From Sphingobium limneticum (lineage in GTDB: Bacteria > Pseudomonadota > Alphaproteobacteria > Sphingomonadales > Sphingomonadaceae), in NCBI RefSeq assembly GCF_008710155.1, contig NZ_VYPZ01000002.1:390009-454008 (forward strand): a stretch of DNA of 64,000 bases. The letters are read 5' to 3'. Both the position numbers and the translations under genes were made by a program. Position 1 is the first letter of the stretch. Each line of letters begins with the position of its first letter. Positions 35,024-42,909 of the stretch are shown here, piece after piece. The notes below the pieces were generated by a model. It was not told where the DNA came from and made no database searches. It saw nothing but the letters and a program-made list of their open reading frames with translations.

Positions 35024-35650
35024 TTGATTGCGGACGATCACCCCCTGATTCGCGAAGGTCTGGGCCTTGCCGCGCGCGCGGCGATGCCCGGTGTCACCGT
35101 GGATACCGCCGGCACGATCGGCGAAGCGCTCGACGCCCTGTCGCGCCACGGCAAATATCGCCTGATCCTGCTGGACTTCGTGCTGCCCGACGCACGCGGC
35201 TTTTCCGGCTTCCTGCAATTGCAGCATCAGGCGGGGCGGATTCCAATCGCACTCATTTCCGCCAATGAAAGCGCGACGCTGGTCGAAAGCGCCCGTGCGC
35301 TGGGCGCCGCCGGCTTCCTGCACAAGACCCGCCCCTTCGACGACCTGGCCCGCGACATCAGGCGCCTGGCGGAAGGGCAGACCTGCTTCCCGCAGGCCCA
35401 GCCGGCCAGCGAAGGCAACACTCTGCGCGATCGGATCGCCAGCCTGTCCGGTGCGCAGTTGCGCGTGCTGATCGCGTTGTCGGACGGCCGGCTGAACAAG
35501 CAGATCGCCGCCGATCTCGACGTGTCCGAAGCTACGGTGAAGGCGCATCTGACCGCCATCTTCCGAAAGCTGGACGTCGGCAATCGGGCGCAGGCCCTGC
35601 TGGCCGTGCAACCTCTGCTGGGCGACGTCACGGCTCCGCGCCCGGCATGA
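35024..35650 (+). CDS. LuxR-family response regulator with non-canonical start
   Basis: The protein has an N-terminal receiver (ADDHPLI acidic pocket, phosphoacceptor in LILLDFVLPDA, conserved lysine in FLHKTRPFD) and a C-terminal LuxR helix-turn-helix (LSDGRLNKQIAADLDVSEATVKAHLTAI split across residues about 155-180). Coordinates use the TTG at 35024, the first conventional codon. However the frame reads AGGRVLIADDHP upstream, and a GGAGG at 34989-34993 is placed 12 bases before an ATA at 35006; beta strand 1 of the receiver (RVLIADD) needs that extension. The real start is therefore probably ATA at 35006 or another rare codon. It overlaps the hybrid kinase start by 4 bases. Confidence 0.82.
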   Translation: MIADDHPLIREGLGLAARAAMPGVTVDTAGTIGEALDALSRHGKYRLILLDFVLPDARGFSGFLQLQHQAGRIPIALISANESATLVESARALGAAGFLHKTRPFDDLARDIRRLAEGQTCFPQAQPASEGNTLRDRIASLSGAQLRVLIALSDGRLNKQIAADLDVSEATVKAHLTAIFRKLDVGNRAQALLAVQPLLGDVTAPRPA

Positions 35651-38163
35651 ACGGCGACGCGCCTCGTCCACCACGCGGCCTGCCCTTCCTGCTGCTTGCG
35701 CTGTTCGTGCCCCTGGGCCTTGCCGCGCTCCTCTTCTGGCTGGGCGGCGAATATGGTCGCTGGAACGGCCTGCGCGACGAAACGGACAAGAGTTTCGAGC
35801 GACGCGTGCTCTTGATCGACATATTGTCGCAACTGCGCGCCGCCGAATCCAGCCAGCGCGGCTATGTCATCACCCAAGATCCGGAATTCACCGCCCGTTA
35901 CGGCGAATGGCACACCGGTATCGAACAGGCCTTTGCCAGGGCCGACCGGCTTTACCGCGACGTCCCGGAGCAGCGCGCAGGCTTTACCGGCCTGCATAAG
36001 CTGGCGCGCGCCAAGATCGCCGAAATGGACGAAGTGCTGCGCCTCTACTCCACGCAGGGACCGGAAGTCGCGCGCAAACGCGTCACCAACGGCGCAGGCA
36101 AAAGGCTGATGGCGCGGCTTCAGCATCAACTGGACATGGTGATCCGGGACGAGCAACGGATGGGCGACACCCGTGCCGCCGCCTATCGCAATCGCACCGA
36201 CACGCTCCAGCGCGTGATGTGGATATTGGTCGCGATCAGCAGCCTGTCGCTGGCGATCGCCCTGCTGGGCCTGTGGCGTCAGCGCCTGTCCCAATATCAG
36301 ATCGAATTGCGGGGATATGCCGCCGCACAGCGTAACGAAACGATTCTCGACAGCACGATCGACCCGATCATCATCATCAATCCCAGCGGCACGATCGAAA
36401 CCATCAACAAGGCCGCGTCGAAGATGCTGGGTTATGAACCGGCCGACCTGGCACGGCGCGATTTCGACGTGATGTCCGACATAGCGCCCGGAGTCGGCAG
36501 CTTCCTCGACCGTATCGGCCTGGTCGATGGCGAACTCAAAATGCCCTATTGGACGGACCGGCAGGTGCGGCACCAGAGCGGCCGACTGCTGCCCGTCGAT
36601 ATCGCGCTCGGTGTCATGCCACTGCCCGATGGCGATCATATCGTCATGTCGCTGCGCGACATCGTCCAGCGCAAGCGGATCGAGCGGCTGAAGGACGATC
36701 TGATTTCCACCGTCAGCCACGAACTGCGCACGCCGCTCACGTCGATCGTCGGCGCTTTGGCGCTGTTGCGGCTGGATGTCGGCAATCGGCTGGAAGAAGA
36801 ACCGGCCAGTCTGGTCGCCATCGCCGAAAATAATGCGCAACGCCTGATCCGCCTGATCAACGACATGCTCGACATCGACCGGATCGATTCGGGCAAATTG
36901 CGGATGACGCTGGCACCGACCGATCTCTATCATGTCATCCAGCGTGCCTGTGAGGATAATAGCAGCCTGCTTCGCGCTGCGGGCGCCGTGCTCGACTGCA
37001 CGCTGCCGGACGAACATCTGATGATTCAGGCCGACGAGGAGCGACTGCTTCAGGTTCTCACCAATCTCATGTCGAACGCCGTCAAGGCTGCGCCGGAAGG
37101 GAGCCGGGTCTCCGTAGGCCTGCGGCGCAGCGCAGATGGTCGCCGCGCGACCGTTTATGTCGACGACCAGGGGCCGGGTATCCCGCAGGAGTTCCGCTCA
37201 CGCATCTTTGGCCGGTTCGAACGTGCCGCCAATGACGAGGCGGCACCGGGCACCGGCCTCGGCCTTGCGATCGCGCGCGAAATCGTCAGCCAGCATGGGG
37301 GCGATTTATGGTTCGAGGATCGCTCCGGCGGCGGCACCCGCTTCGCCTTTTCCCTCCCCATCATGCTGCCCTTGTCCATAACCCGCGACCGTCTGGCCGA
37401 CCGGGACGGGCATGTCAGCATCCTCATCTGCGAAAGCAATCCCGCCATCGCCCGCCAGCTGCAATCGCAACTGTCGGAGGAAGGCTATATCTGCCGTGTC
37501 GTGACCAGCGCCCGCGCCGCGCGGGAGGCTATTGCCGCCAACGGCTATAATCTCCTGCTGCTCGACATGGCGCTCGACGATGCCGACGCGTTCCAGTTCG
37601 CGCGCGAAATGCGCCGTATCGAAGGGCCGAAATCCTTGTCGATCCTGATGGTGTCGGCACCGGTCGGGGACGATGGCGCGCCGCTTTCGCTCGACCTGAT
37701 CGACTGGATCGACAAGCCGATCGACCCCAGCCGCCTGAAGACGGCGATCGCCGCGTCCTTCCGCCATTCGGGCATCGACCGGCCGACCGTGCTGCATCTG
37801 GACGATGATCAGGATACGCTGGAAATCACCGCGTCCGCGCTCAAGGGCATCGCCTATATCCTCAAAGCCACGACCCTGGCGGAAGCGCGCGCGCTTCTGC
37901 GCGTCGAAACGCCGCATCTGGCGATATTGGACGTGCATCTGGAAAAGGGGCTGGGCCTAGACCTGTTGCCCGACCTGATCGACGAGCAAGGCGTCGCCAT
38001 CCCGACCATCATCTATTCCGCGCATGACATCGACATGGAAATTGCGGGGCAGATCGATGCCATATTGGTCAAGTCGCGCACCTCGCTGCCCGATCTCAAG
38101 GCGACGGTGCGCCGCGTGGTCGCGACCCGCCACGCGAAGGGAGGGGGAGATGACGGGACATGA
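35647..38163 (+). CDS. Hybrid sensor histidine kinase with CHASE3, PAS and two receivers
   Basis: The 838-residue membrane protein has TM helices near 12-32 and 190-210 around a CHASE3-like periplasmic domain (SSQRGYVITQDPEF near 72), a PAS domain near 232-340, a HisKA domain with STVSHELRTPLTS (His near 357), an ATPase domain with GTGLGLAIAREIV near 536, a first receiver near 590-705 and a second near 713-830. The second receiver keeps an LDDD acidic cluster and a phosphoacceptor in AILDVHLE. The first has CESN in place of the acidic pair, so it may be inactive. It overlaps the response regulator and the next receiver gene by 4 bases each, and would need the neighbouring Hpt. Confidence 0.9.
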   Translation: MNGDAPRPPRGLPFLLLALFVPLGLAALLFWLGGEYGRWNGLRDETDKSFERRVLLIDILSQLRAAESSQRGYVITQDPEFTARYGEWHTGIEQAFARADRLYRDVPEQRAGFTGLHKLARAKIAEMDEVLRLYSTQGPEVARKRVTNGAGKRLMARLQHQLDMVIRDEQRMGDTRAAAYRNRTDTLQRVMWILVAISSLSLAIALLGLWRQRLSQYQIELRGYAAAQRNETILDSTIDPIIIINPSGTIETINKAASKMLGYEPADLARRDFDVMSDIAPGVGSFLDRIGLVDGELKMPYWTDRQVRHQSGRLLPVDIALGVMPLPDGDHIVMSLRDIVQRKRIERLKDDLISTVSHELRTPLTSIVGALALLRLDVGNRLEEEPASLVAIAENNAQRLIRLINDMLDIDRIDSGKLRMTLAPTDLYHVIQRACEDNSSLLRAAGAVLDCTLPDEHLMIQADEERLLQVLTNLMSNAVKAAPEGSRVSVGLRRSADGRRATVYVDDQGPGIPQEFRSRIFGRFERAANDEAAPGTGLGLAIAREIVSQHGGDLWFEDRSGGGTRFAFSLPIMLPLSITRDRLADRDGHVSILICESNPAIARQLQSQLSEEGYICRVVTSARAAREAIAANGYNLLLLDMALDDADAFQFAREMRRIEGPKSLSILMVSAPVGDDGAPLSLDLIDWIDKPIDPSRLKTAIAASFRHSGIDRPTVLHLDDDQDTLEITASALKGIAYILKATTLAEARALLRVETPHLAILDVHLEKGLGLDLLPDLIDEQGVAIPTIIYSAHDIDMEIAGQIDAILVKSRTSLPDLKATVRRVVATRHAKGGGDDGT

Positions 38164-38558
38164 GCGAAGCGTATAGATTGCGCATCCTCTATGTCGATGA
38201 CGACAAGGATATCCGCCATATCGTCAAATTATCGCTGGCCCTCGACCCCGGTATAGAATTGCGCCTCTGCGCCGACGGGGCCGAAGCGATCGCCGCGGCG
38301 AAGAATGACGAATGGCGGCCCGATCTCGTCATGCTGGACGTGATGATGCCGTATATGGACGGTCCGACATTGATGATCGAATTGCGCGACCTGTCCGGTT
38401 TTGCCGACAAGCCCTTCGTCTTCGTCACCGCCCGCGCGCGCGAAGCCGACGTAAAAAGCTATCATGAGGCCGGTGCAAAGGGGGTGATATTGAAGCCCTT
38501 CAACCCGCTGACACTGGCCAGAAGCGTCCGCGCGCTGGCATCCGACCCGAAACCCTAA
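38160..38558 (+). CDS. Single-domain response regulator
   Basis: The 132-residue protein is a stand-alone receiver: acidic pocket YVDDDKD near 11-17, phosphoacceptor in VMLDVMMPYMDGP near 58 and lysine in GVILKPFNP near 107. There is no output domain. Its ATG overlaps the hybrid kinase stop (ATGA), so it is made with the kinase. It may act as a phosphate sink or phosphorelay intermediate. The opposite-strand membrane gene ends within its last codons (4-base convergent overlap). Confidence 0.9.
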   Translation: MSEAYRLRILYVDDDKDIRHIVKLSLALDPGIELRLCADGAEAIAAAKNDEWRPDLVMLDVMMPYMDGPTLMIELRDLSGFADKPFVFVTARAREADVKSYHEAGAKGVILKPFNPLTLARSVRALASDPKP

Positions 38559-38773
38559 TTGGTGGCCTGCGTCACATTATCGCCATTGACCTGATCGGCG
38601 CCGGACTGGCCCGTCTCGAAGAAGCCGAAGCCCATGGTGATGGCCAGCAAAGCGATCACCAAGACCAGGCTGACCACCAATATGTTGCGCGTCACCCGCG
38701 TGCGCGATCCGCTACGCGCTTCCGTTTCCGACACATGGGTGACTATGTCGCCATCTTCCCGTTCCTTGTGCAT
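38555..38773 (-). CDS. Small single-pass membrane protein (72 aa)
   Basis: The product has a charged N-terminus, one hydrophobic segment (NILVVSLVLVIALLAITMG near residues 30-48) and a short polar C-terminus. No family is recognised. AGGAG lies 7 bases before the ATG, which makes the frame credible. It converges on the single-domain response regulator with a 4-base overlap of the two stops. A stress or envelope role is possible but unsupported. Confidence 0.6.
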   Translation of the reverse strand: MHKEREDGDIVTHVSETEARSGSRTRVTRNILVVSLVLVIALLAITMGFGFFETGQSGADQVNGDNVTQATN

Positions 38774-38825
38774 CCCATATCTCCTTCAACAGGAGACAAC
38801 AGGAGGCGAGCGCGCGAGTTCCCGA

Positions 38826-39290
38826 TCAGTCTTCATCCCCGACCATCAAGATCTTTTGACCCCGTCATTTCAGTCGCTCGATCAGCGCCAGCTTGTCGGT
38901 GGGGCGCAGATGGCCGATCGCGGTCGTGCCGGTCGCGCGCGCGATATCTTCCAGCGCTTCGGGTCTGTCTCCGCTGGCAATCAGGATCGCCAGGCCATCC
39001 TGCTTCAAATCATCAACCAGGTCGACCGCATCGGGCCGTAGCGCGTCGGCGAAGCTAAGCAAAGTCGCATGCTCACCACGCCGATATGCGCTAGCGAGGC
39101 CGAACAGGTTGATAAGGCCGCGCGGCCTGGCGAGCGCCACATCTTCATGCCCATGGCGCGCAAATACGCCTTCTCCGGCGACCTCCCGCACATCCTCGAT
39201 CGCGGCCGCCTCGCCCCCGTCCAGTGCCTGCCTATCATCCCGATCTGCTCGCCCGGCCGGTGCCGCGCTACACCAGCCGGGCGGCCCCTG
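38826..39290 (-). pseudogene. Degraded heavy-metal P-type ATPase fragment
   Basis: The minus strand reads as the soluble C-terminal part of a metal-translocating P-type ATPase: AIEDVREVAGEGV, then EDVALARPRGL, then ILIASGDRPEALEDIA and PTDKLALIERLK, matching the nucleotide-binding and phosphorylation domains. The frame stops at 38865. In another frame, immediately after, QKILMVGDED followed by a stop (38826) recalls the universal MVGDGxND hinge motif of these pumps, showing a frameshift and truncation. The upstream end is also closed by an in-frame TGA at 39291-39293, with no DKTGT or membrane-spanning part. The gene is dead; copper or another soft metal was the likely cargo. Confidence 0.8.
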
Positions 39291-39333
39291 TCATGTCCTG
39301 CTGTGCAGTGCCGATCGCGAAAGGCGCGGCGGA

Positions 39334-39852
39334 TCAGGCTAGGCGATCGGGCACCGACAAGGCTTCATCCACGATCGCCTGCTGCGTGGCGAGCGCTTCC
39401 CAGGGGAAGACGAACCAGCGTTTGTCGGTATCGCGGTCGATGCTGTCCGCCCGATAATCGACACGCTCGCCCGAACGGCTGTTGTCGAGCAGGACGGCGA
39501 AACGCAGATGCCGGGCATCGCCGCCCTTGTCGCTGAGCAGGCGACGCAAGGCCGCGATCGTGCCGCCACTGTCGTTGATATCGTCCACGATCAGCAGTCG
39601 CGTGCCCGCCGCGCTGCGTGCCGCCACATCGGCCAGCGCTGCGTCCTCCGATGCACTGCTATAGTCGATCGACAGCATCGGTCGGTTCAAACGGTGCGAC
39701 AGATAGACCGCCGGCACCAGCCCGCCGCGCCCCACGCCCACCAGCATGTCGGGCGCCCATTCGCCGGCCTCGATCGCGCGGGCCAGTGCCTGCACATCGG
39801 CCAGGAAGCGGTCATGGGTGATGGGGTGGAGGATCGGGCTATCGTTGCTCAT
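39334..39852 (-). CDS. Phosphoribosyltransferase family protein
   Basis: The product is 172 residues with the PRPP-binding signature LLIVDDINDSGGT near 86-98 and a GVGRGGLVPA loop near 39-48, as in xanthine-guanine-type phosphoribosyltransferases. It would link a nucleobase to PRPP in the cytoplasm; the Trp-rich tail (KRWFVFPWEALAT) recalls the xanthine/hypoxanthine branch, but the base cannot be told from sequence. The start overlaps the end of the glycosyltransferase by 14 bases on the same strand, so it may be the last gene of that cluster or a housekeeping gene carried along. Confidence 0.85.
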   Translation of the reverse strand: MSNDSPILHPITHDRFLADVQALARAIEAGEWAPDMLVGVGRGGLVPAVYLSHRLNRPMLSIDYSSASEDAALADVAARSAAGTRLLIVDDINDSGGTIAALRRLLSDKGGDARHLRFAVLLDNSRSGERVDYRADSIDRDTDKRWFVFPWEALATQQAIVDEALSVPDRLA

Positions 39853-41011
39853 GCGTGAGGACAGGAATTAGCCTGTCCGACGCGCGGGGGCAATGCGGGT
39901 CGATGCCATCCAGCAAAGCGGCCCATCGATCGAACATCGTGTCGAGGCCATAGGCCGCGATCCGGTCGCCGGGATGCAGCGCGGTGGCCGGGTCGATCTG
40001 ATGCTGTAATGCCCGCGCCATGGCGGCCGGATCGGCCGGATCGACGAGCAGGCCGTGACGTCCCTCGGCCAACACGGACGCCGCATTGCCGGCGCTGCAC
40101 GAAGCGACGACGGGTATGTTAAGCGCCATCGCCTCCAGCAGGACATTGGCCGATCCCTCCCACCAGCTGGGCAGGATGAACGCGGCGGCGCGGGCGATCC
40201 AGGGGAAGACATTGTCGACCGTGCCCGGCAACAGCAGGTCCGCGCCGATGCCGAGCGCGTCCGCTTGGTTTCGCAACAGGCGCTGCGCATCGTCGCGGCT
40301 CTCGCCCAATATGACGAGGCGGGCCGTGGTTCCGCCCTCCCGCAACCGGGCGAAGGCGGTAAGCAGCGTGCCGAAATTCTTCTGCGGCGCGAGCCGGCCG
40401 ATCGCCAATATCACCGGCACGCCATCGTCGAAACAGCCATGGGGCGATGGCCCGACGGCGCGCGCGCGGGCGATGGCGGGGTCGATCGCATTTTCGATGA
40501 TGGTGGCGCGACCCCGGGCCAGTGCGCGACCGAAAGCGGGCGTGTCGCTGGCCAATGTGGGCGACACCAGCACAAGATGATCCGCATCCGCCGCCAGCAA
40601 CCGGGCGACCAGCGATCGACCGATCGAACGGATCGCGCTTTTGGGTGTGCCCGGCGCGGCGCGGCGCAGGTCGTTGCTGATGCGATAGAGGCGGCGCAGG
40701 CCCGGCACCGCCCGGCTGCCCAGCAATGCGGTCAGATGGCCATGATTGCCGGCGGACATCAGCAGGTCCGGACGGTGCGCGCGCAGATGAGCGTGGAGCC
40801 GGGGCATGGCGCGCCATTTCTGGAGCAGGCGCGATCCGCCCGTGTCGGGCAGCAGCGCATGGTGCGGCACGCCGTCCACGCCCTTGCCCCCCGGCAGCGC
40901 GGTCAGCAGCGCCACATCATGCCCCCGCGCCCGGAAATCGGCAGCGAGCAGGCGGACGTTGCGGACGACCCCGGTGGCCGCCAGCGCATGGACATAGAGG
41001 GCGATCTTCAT
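39839..41011 (-). CDS. GT4-type glycosyltransferase
   Basis: The 390-residue protein begins MKIALYVHALAATGVVRNV, a GT-B N-terminal domain, and has the C-terminal domain signature ILAIGRLAPQKNFGTLL near 210 and EGSANVLLEAMALNIPVV near 300, the donor-binding E-x7-E region of GT4 enzymes. It transfers a sugar from a nucleotide donor to a lipid or glycan acceptor at the inner face of the membrane. The ATG at 41011 overlaps the stop of the ATP-grasp gene before it by 4 bases, so all four genes from 43937 down to here are tightly coupled. Donor and acceptor are unknown. Confidence 0.88.
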   Translation of the reverse strand: MKIALYVHALAATGVVRNVRLLAADFRARGHDVALLTALPGGKGVDGVPHHALLPDTGGSRLLQKWRAMPRLHAHLRAHRPDLLMSAGNHGHLTALLGSRAVPGLRRLYRISNDLRRAAPGTPKSAIRSIGRSLVARLLAADADHLVLVSPTLASDTPAFGRALARGRATIIENAIDPAIARARAVGPSPHGCFDDGVPVILAIGRLAPQKNFGTLLTAFARLREGGTTARLVILGESRDDAQRLLRNQADALGIGADLLLPGTVDNVFPWIARAAAFILPSWWEGSANVLLEAMALNIPVVASCSAGNAASVLAEGRHGLLVDPADPAAMARALQHQIDPATALHPGDRIAAYGLDTMFDRWAALLDGIDPHCPRASDRLIPVLTHEQR

Positions 41012-42093
41012 CGCCGGTCCCGCTGCACCACCCGCGCCGCGCGCCAGTCCGCCGCCGGCAGGCGGGACAATGCATGGCCGTAAAGGACGCCGAGCCGGCT
41101 GTCCGCCAGCCCCCGGCCGTTCACCAGCTGGACGATGTCGGTGCCGGGATTCCAATTACCCTCGATCAGCACCGGTCCCTGCGCGGTCAGGCCGATATCC
41201 CAGCCGATGAGGGTGAAGCCCTCGCGGAACCGGTCATGCGCCCGGATCGCCAGCGCCTGCGCGGCGGCATGATCGGGCAGCAACGCGCCCTCGATCGCCC
41301 CGCCGGTCACAGGGTGGCTGGTGTGGCGGGAGGGCGGCCGCTTGCCGCCGCTGCGCCAGGCCGGACCGCAACGACCCGCGCCATCGACCGCCAGCACCAG
41401 ATTGCCGGCGTTGAAATTATCCACAGGGCGCGGACCGCCGGCCGACAGGCGCAGCGCCGTGTCGCAAATCTCCGGTTCGCCCTGTTCATTCAGGCAGGTG
41501 ACGATGCGCAATGTCGGCAGCGCGCCCGGCGACAGGTCCGCCAACGCGCCATGCGTGGGCAGGCGTTGCTGGATCACCCCGCCCTGCCGCCAGACGCGGC
41601 GCAGATGGGCCGCAAGCTGGCCAGCGTCCATCCCCTGATCGCCACCGCGCCAGCCAGTGCCTTCGCGCACGAAACGCTCGACCCCCTGCCCTTTCGACCG
41701 GTAGCTCGGCTTGGCGATGATATCATCCTGCCCTGTGAGCCATGCGTCCAGATCCTGCCGATCGGGATCGCAGGCGTCCGGCAACGGCAGCCCCGATGCG
41801 GCCCGCGCGAACAATTGCTTGTTCTTGAGCGGATTGGTGGCGAGCGGAAAGGCGGCGGGGTTGAGCAACCGGTGCAGCCCCTTGCGATCGCGCATGCTCA
41901 GGCCCTGCCCGCGCACCGCGTCGCCCAGATACAGCCGCTCGGCCGGGGTCCAGCCACCCCGCCCCAACACGGCGAGCATATGACCGGCCAGATGCTGCGC
42001 AGGGGTCCAATGCCGGACCAGCCCGTCATGATAGACCCGCAGCAGGGCATTGCCGCCCCGGTCCCGCAGCGGCAGCGCACGCACGGTCAGCAA
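41008..42093 (-). CDS. Sugar-transfer associated ATP-grasp protein
   Basis: The 361-residue product has an ATP-grasp core: IIAKPSYRSKGQGVERF near 125-141 and the metal/ATP motif IGWDIGLTAQGPVLIEGNWNP (split; near 308-328), as in the family found beside capsule and glycan genes. ATP-grasp enzymes activate a carboxylate as acyl phosphate and join it to an amine or thiol. The start is a TTG at 42093, 9 bases after a GGAG motif that overlaps the preceding stop. It overlaps the glycosyltransferase start by 4 bases. The product may couple an amino acid or sugar acid to a glycan; this is inference. Confidence 0.83.
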   Translation of the reverse strand: MLTVRALPLRDRGGNALLRVYHDGLVRHWTPAQHLAGHMLAVLGRGGWTPAERLYLGDAVRGQGLSMRDRKGLHRLLNPAAFPLATNPLKNKQLFARAASGLPLPDACDPDRQDLDAWLTGQDDIIAKPSYRSKGQGVERFVREGTGWRGGDQGMDAGQLAAHLRRVWRQGGVIQQRLPTHGALADLSPGALPTLRIVTCLNEQGEPEICDTALRLSAGGPRPVDNFNAGNLVLAVDGAGRCGPAWRSGGKRPPSRHTSHPVTGGAIEGALLPDHAAAQALAIRAHDRFREGFTLIGWDIGLTAQGPVLIEGNWNPGTDIVQLVNGRGLADSRLGVLYGHALSRLPAADWRAARVVQRDRR

Positions 42094-42099
42094 GGGACG

Positions 42100-42909
42100 T
42101 TACTCCGCCGCCTGCGCCATGGACATGCGCTGGTCGAGCAGGGTCGTGGCGACGCCATGCGACCGTCCATTGTCGACATCGATCGCCACCGCGCCGTCGG
42201 TCAGGATGACCGGGCTGATGGTCATGCGGAAGCGGCGCGAGAAGCGGGCGAAGGCCTGATCCAGCGTGCCGATGCCAAAGCGGAAGCGGATGAGGTTGAT
42301 GAGGCCAAAGGCACCGATGATGCGGCCGGGATGCTTGACGAACTGCCCGCCCGAACGGAAGGTTTCGGCGGCCTTCAACGCTTTGCGATCGCGCAGCCAA
42401 TAGGTGTTGCAGTTGGAATAGCCATCGTCGGCGAAGGTGTAGAATTTGCGCTGCCCCTCCGGATGGGCGGCCAGCACCGACGCGCGGCGCGTGAAGGCAA
42501 CGGCCGCGTCCGCACCCTGTGTGGCGCAGCCATCCAGCATCTCGTCGATCGCGTCCGGCGTCAGCATCACATTGTCGGCGGTGGTGATGAGCAGCGGGAA
42601 GGCAGCCCCCTCCGCGCCGGCCAGCACGCTGTCCACCAGATTGGGCTGTGCCGCCACGCCGACCAGCCGGCCATTATGGAGCAGCCCGCGCAGCGCCGGG
42701 ATGGTCGCCAGCAAATTGGGATCTTCGATCACCACGCGGACCGTGCCGATCCGGCGATTGGCGACCAGCGCGTCGATGACATGCAGCAGCATCGGCTGGC
42801 CGGCGACCGGCACCAGACATTTGTGGCTGACGCCATGGGTCAGCGCGAGCGGATCGGTCGCGCCGTCGCGGCGGCCGGCGAGCAGGATCGCCGTTGTCCG
42901 GCCACTCAT
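42100..42909 (-). CDS. Nucleotidyltransferase family protein (MobA-like NTP transferase)
   Basis: The 269-residue protein begins AILLAGRRDGATDPLALTHG and has SHKCLVPVAGQPMLLHVIDAL near 28-48, the nucleotide-binding pattern of NTP transferases, and ITTADNVMLTP near 110 with the metal-binding Asp. It would activate a sugar or phosphate compound with CTP, GTP or UTP. The C-terminal half (AFGLINLIRFRFGIGTLDQAF) is hydrophobic-aromatic and unlike common sugar nucleotidyltransferases. Its ATG overlaps the stop of the ATP-grasp ligase gene by 4 bases. The activated compound is probably used by the glycosyltransferase of the same cluster. Confidence 0.82.
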   Translation of the reverse strand: MSGRTTAILLAGRRDGATDPLALTHGVSHKCLVPVAGQPMLLHVIDALVANRRIGTVRVVIEDPNLLATIPALRGLLHNGRLVGVAAQPNLVDSVLAGAEGAAFPLLITTADNVMLTPDAIDEMLDGCATQGADAAVAFTRRASVLAAHPEGQRKFYTFADDGYSNCNTYWLRDRKALKAAETFRSGGQFVKHPGRIIGAFGLINLIRFRFGIGTLDQAFARFSRRFRMTISPVILTDGAVAIDVDNGRSHGVATTLLDQRMSMAQAAE

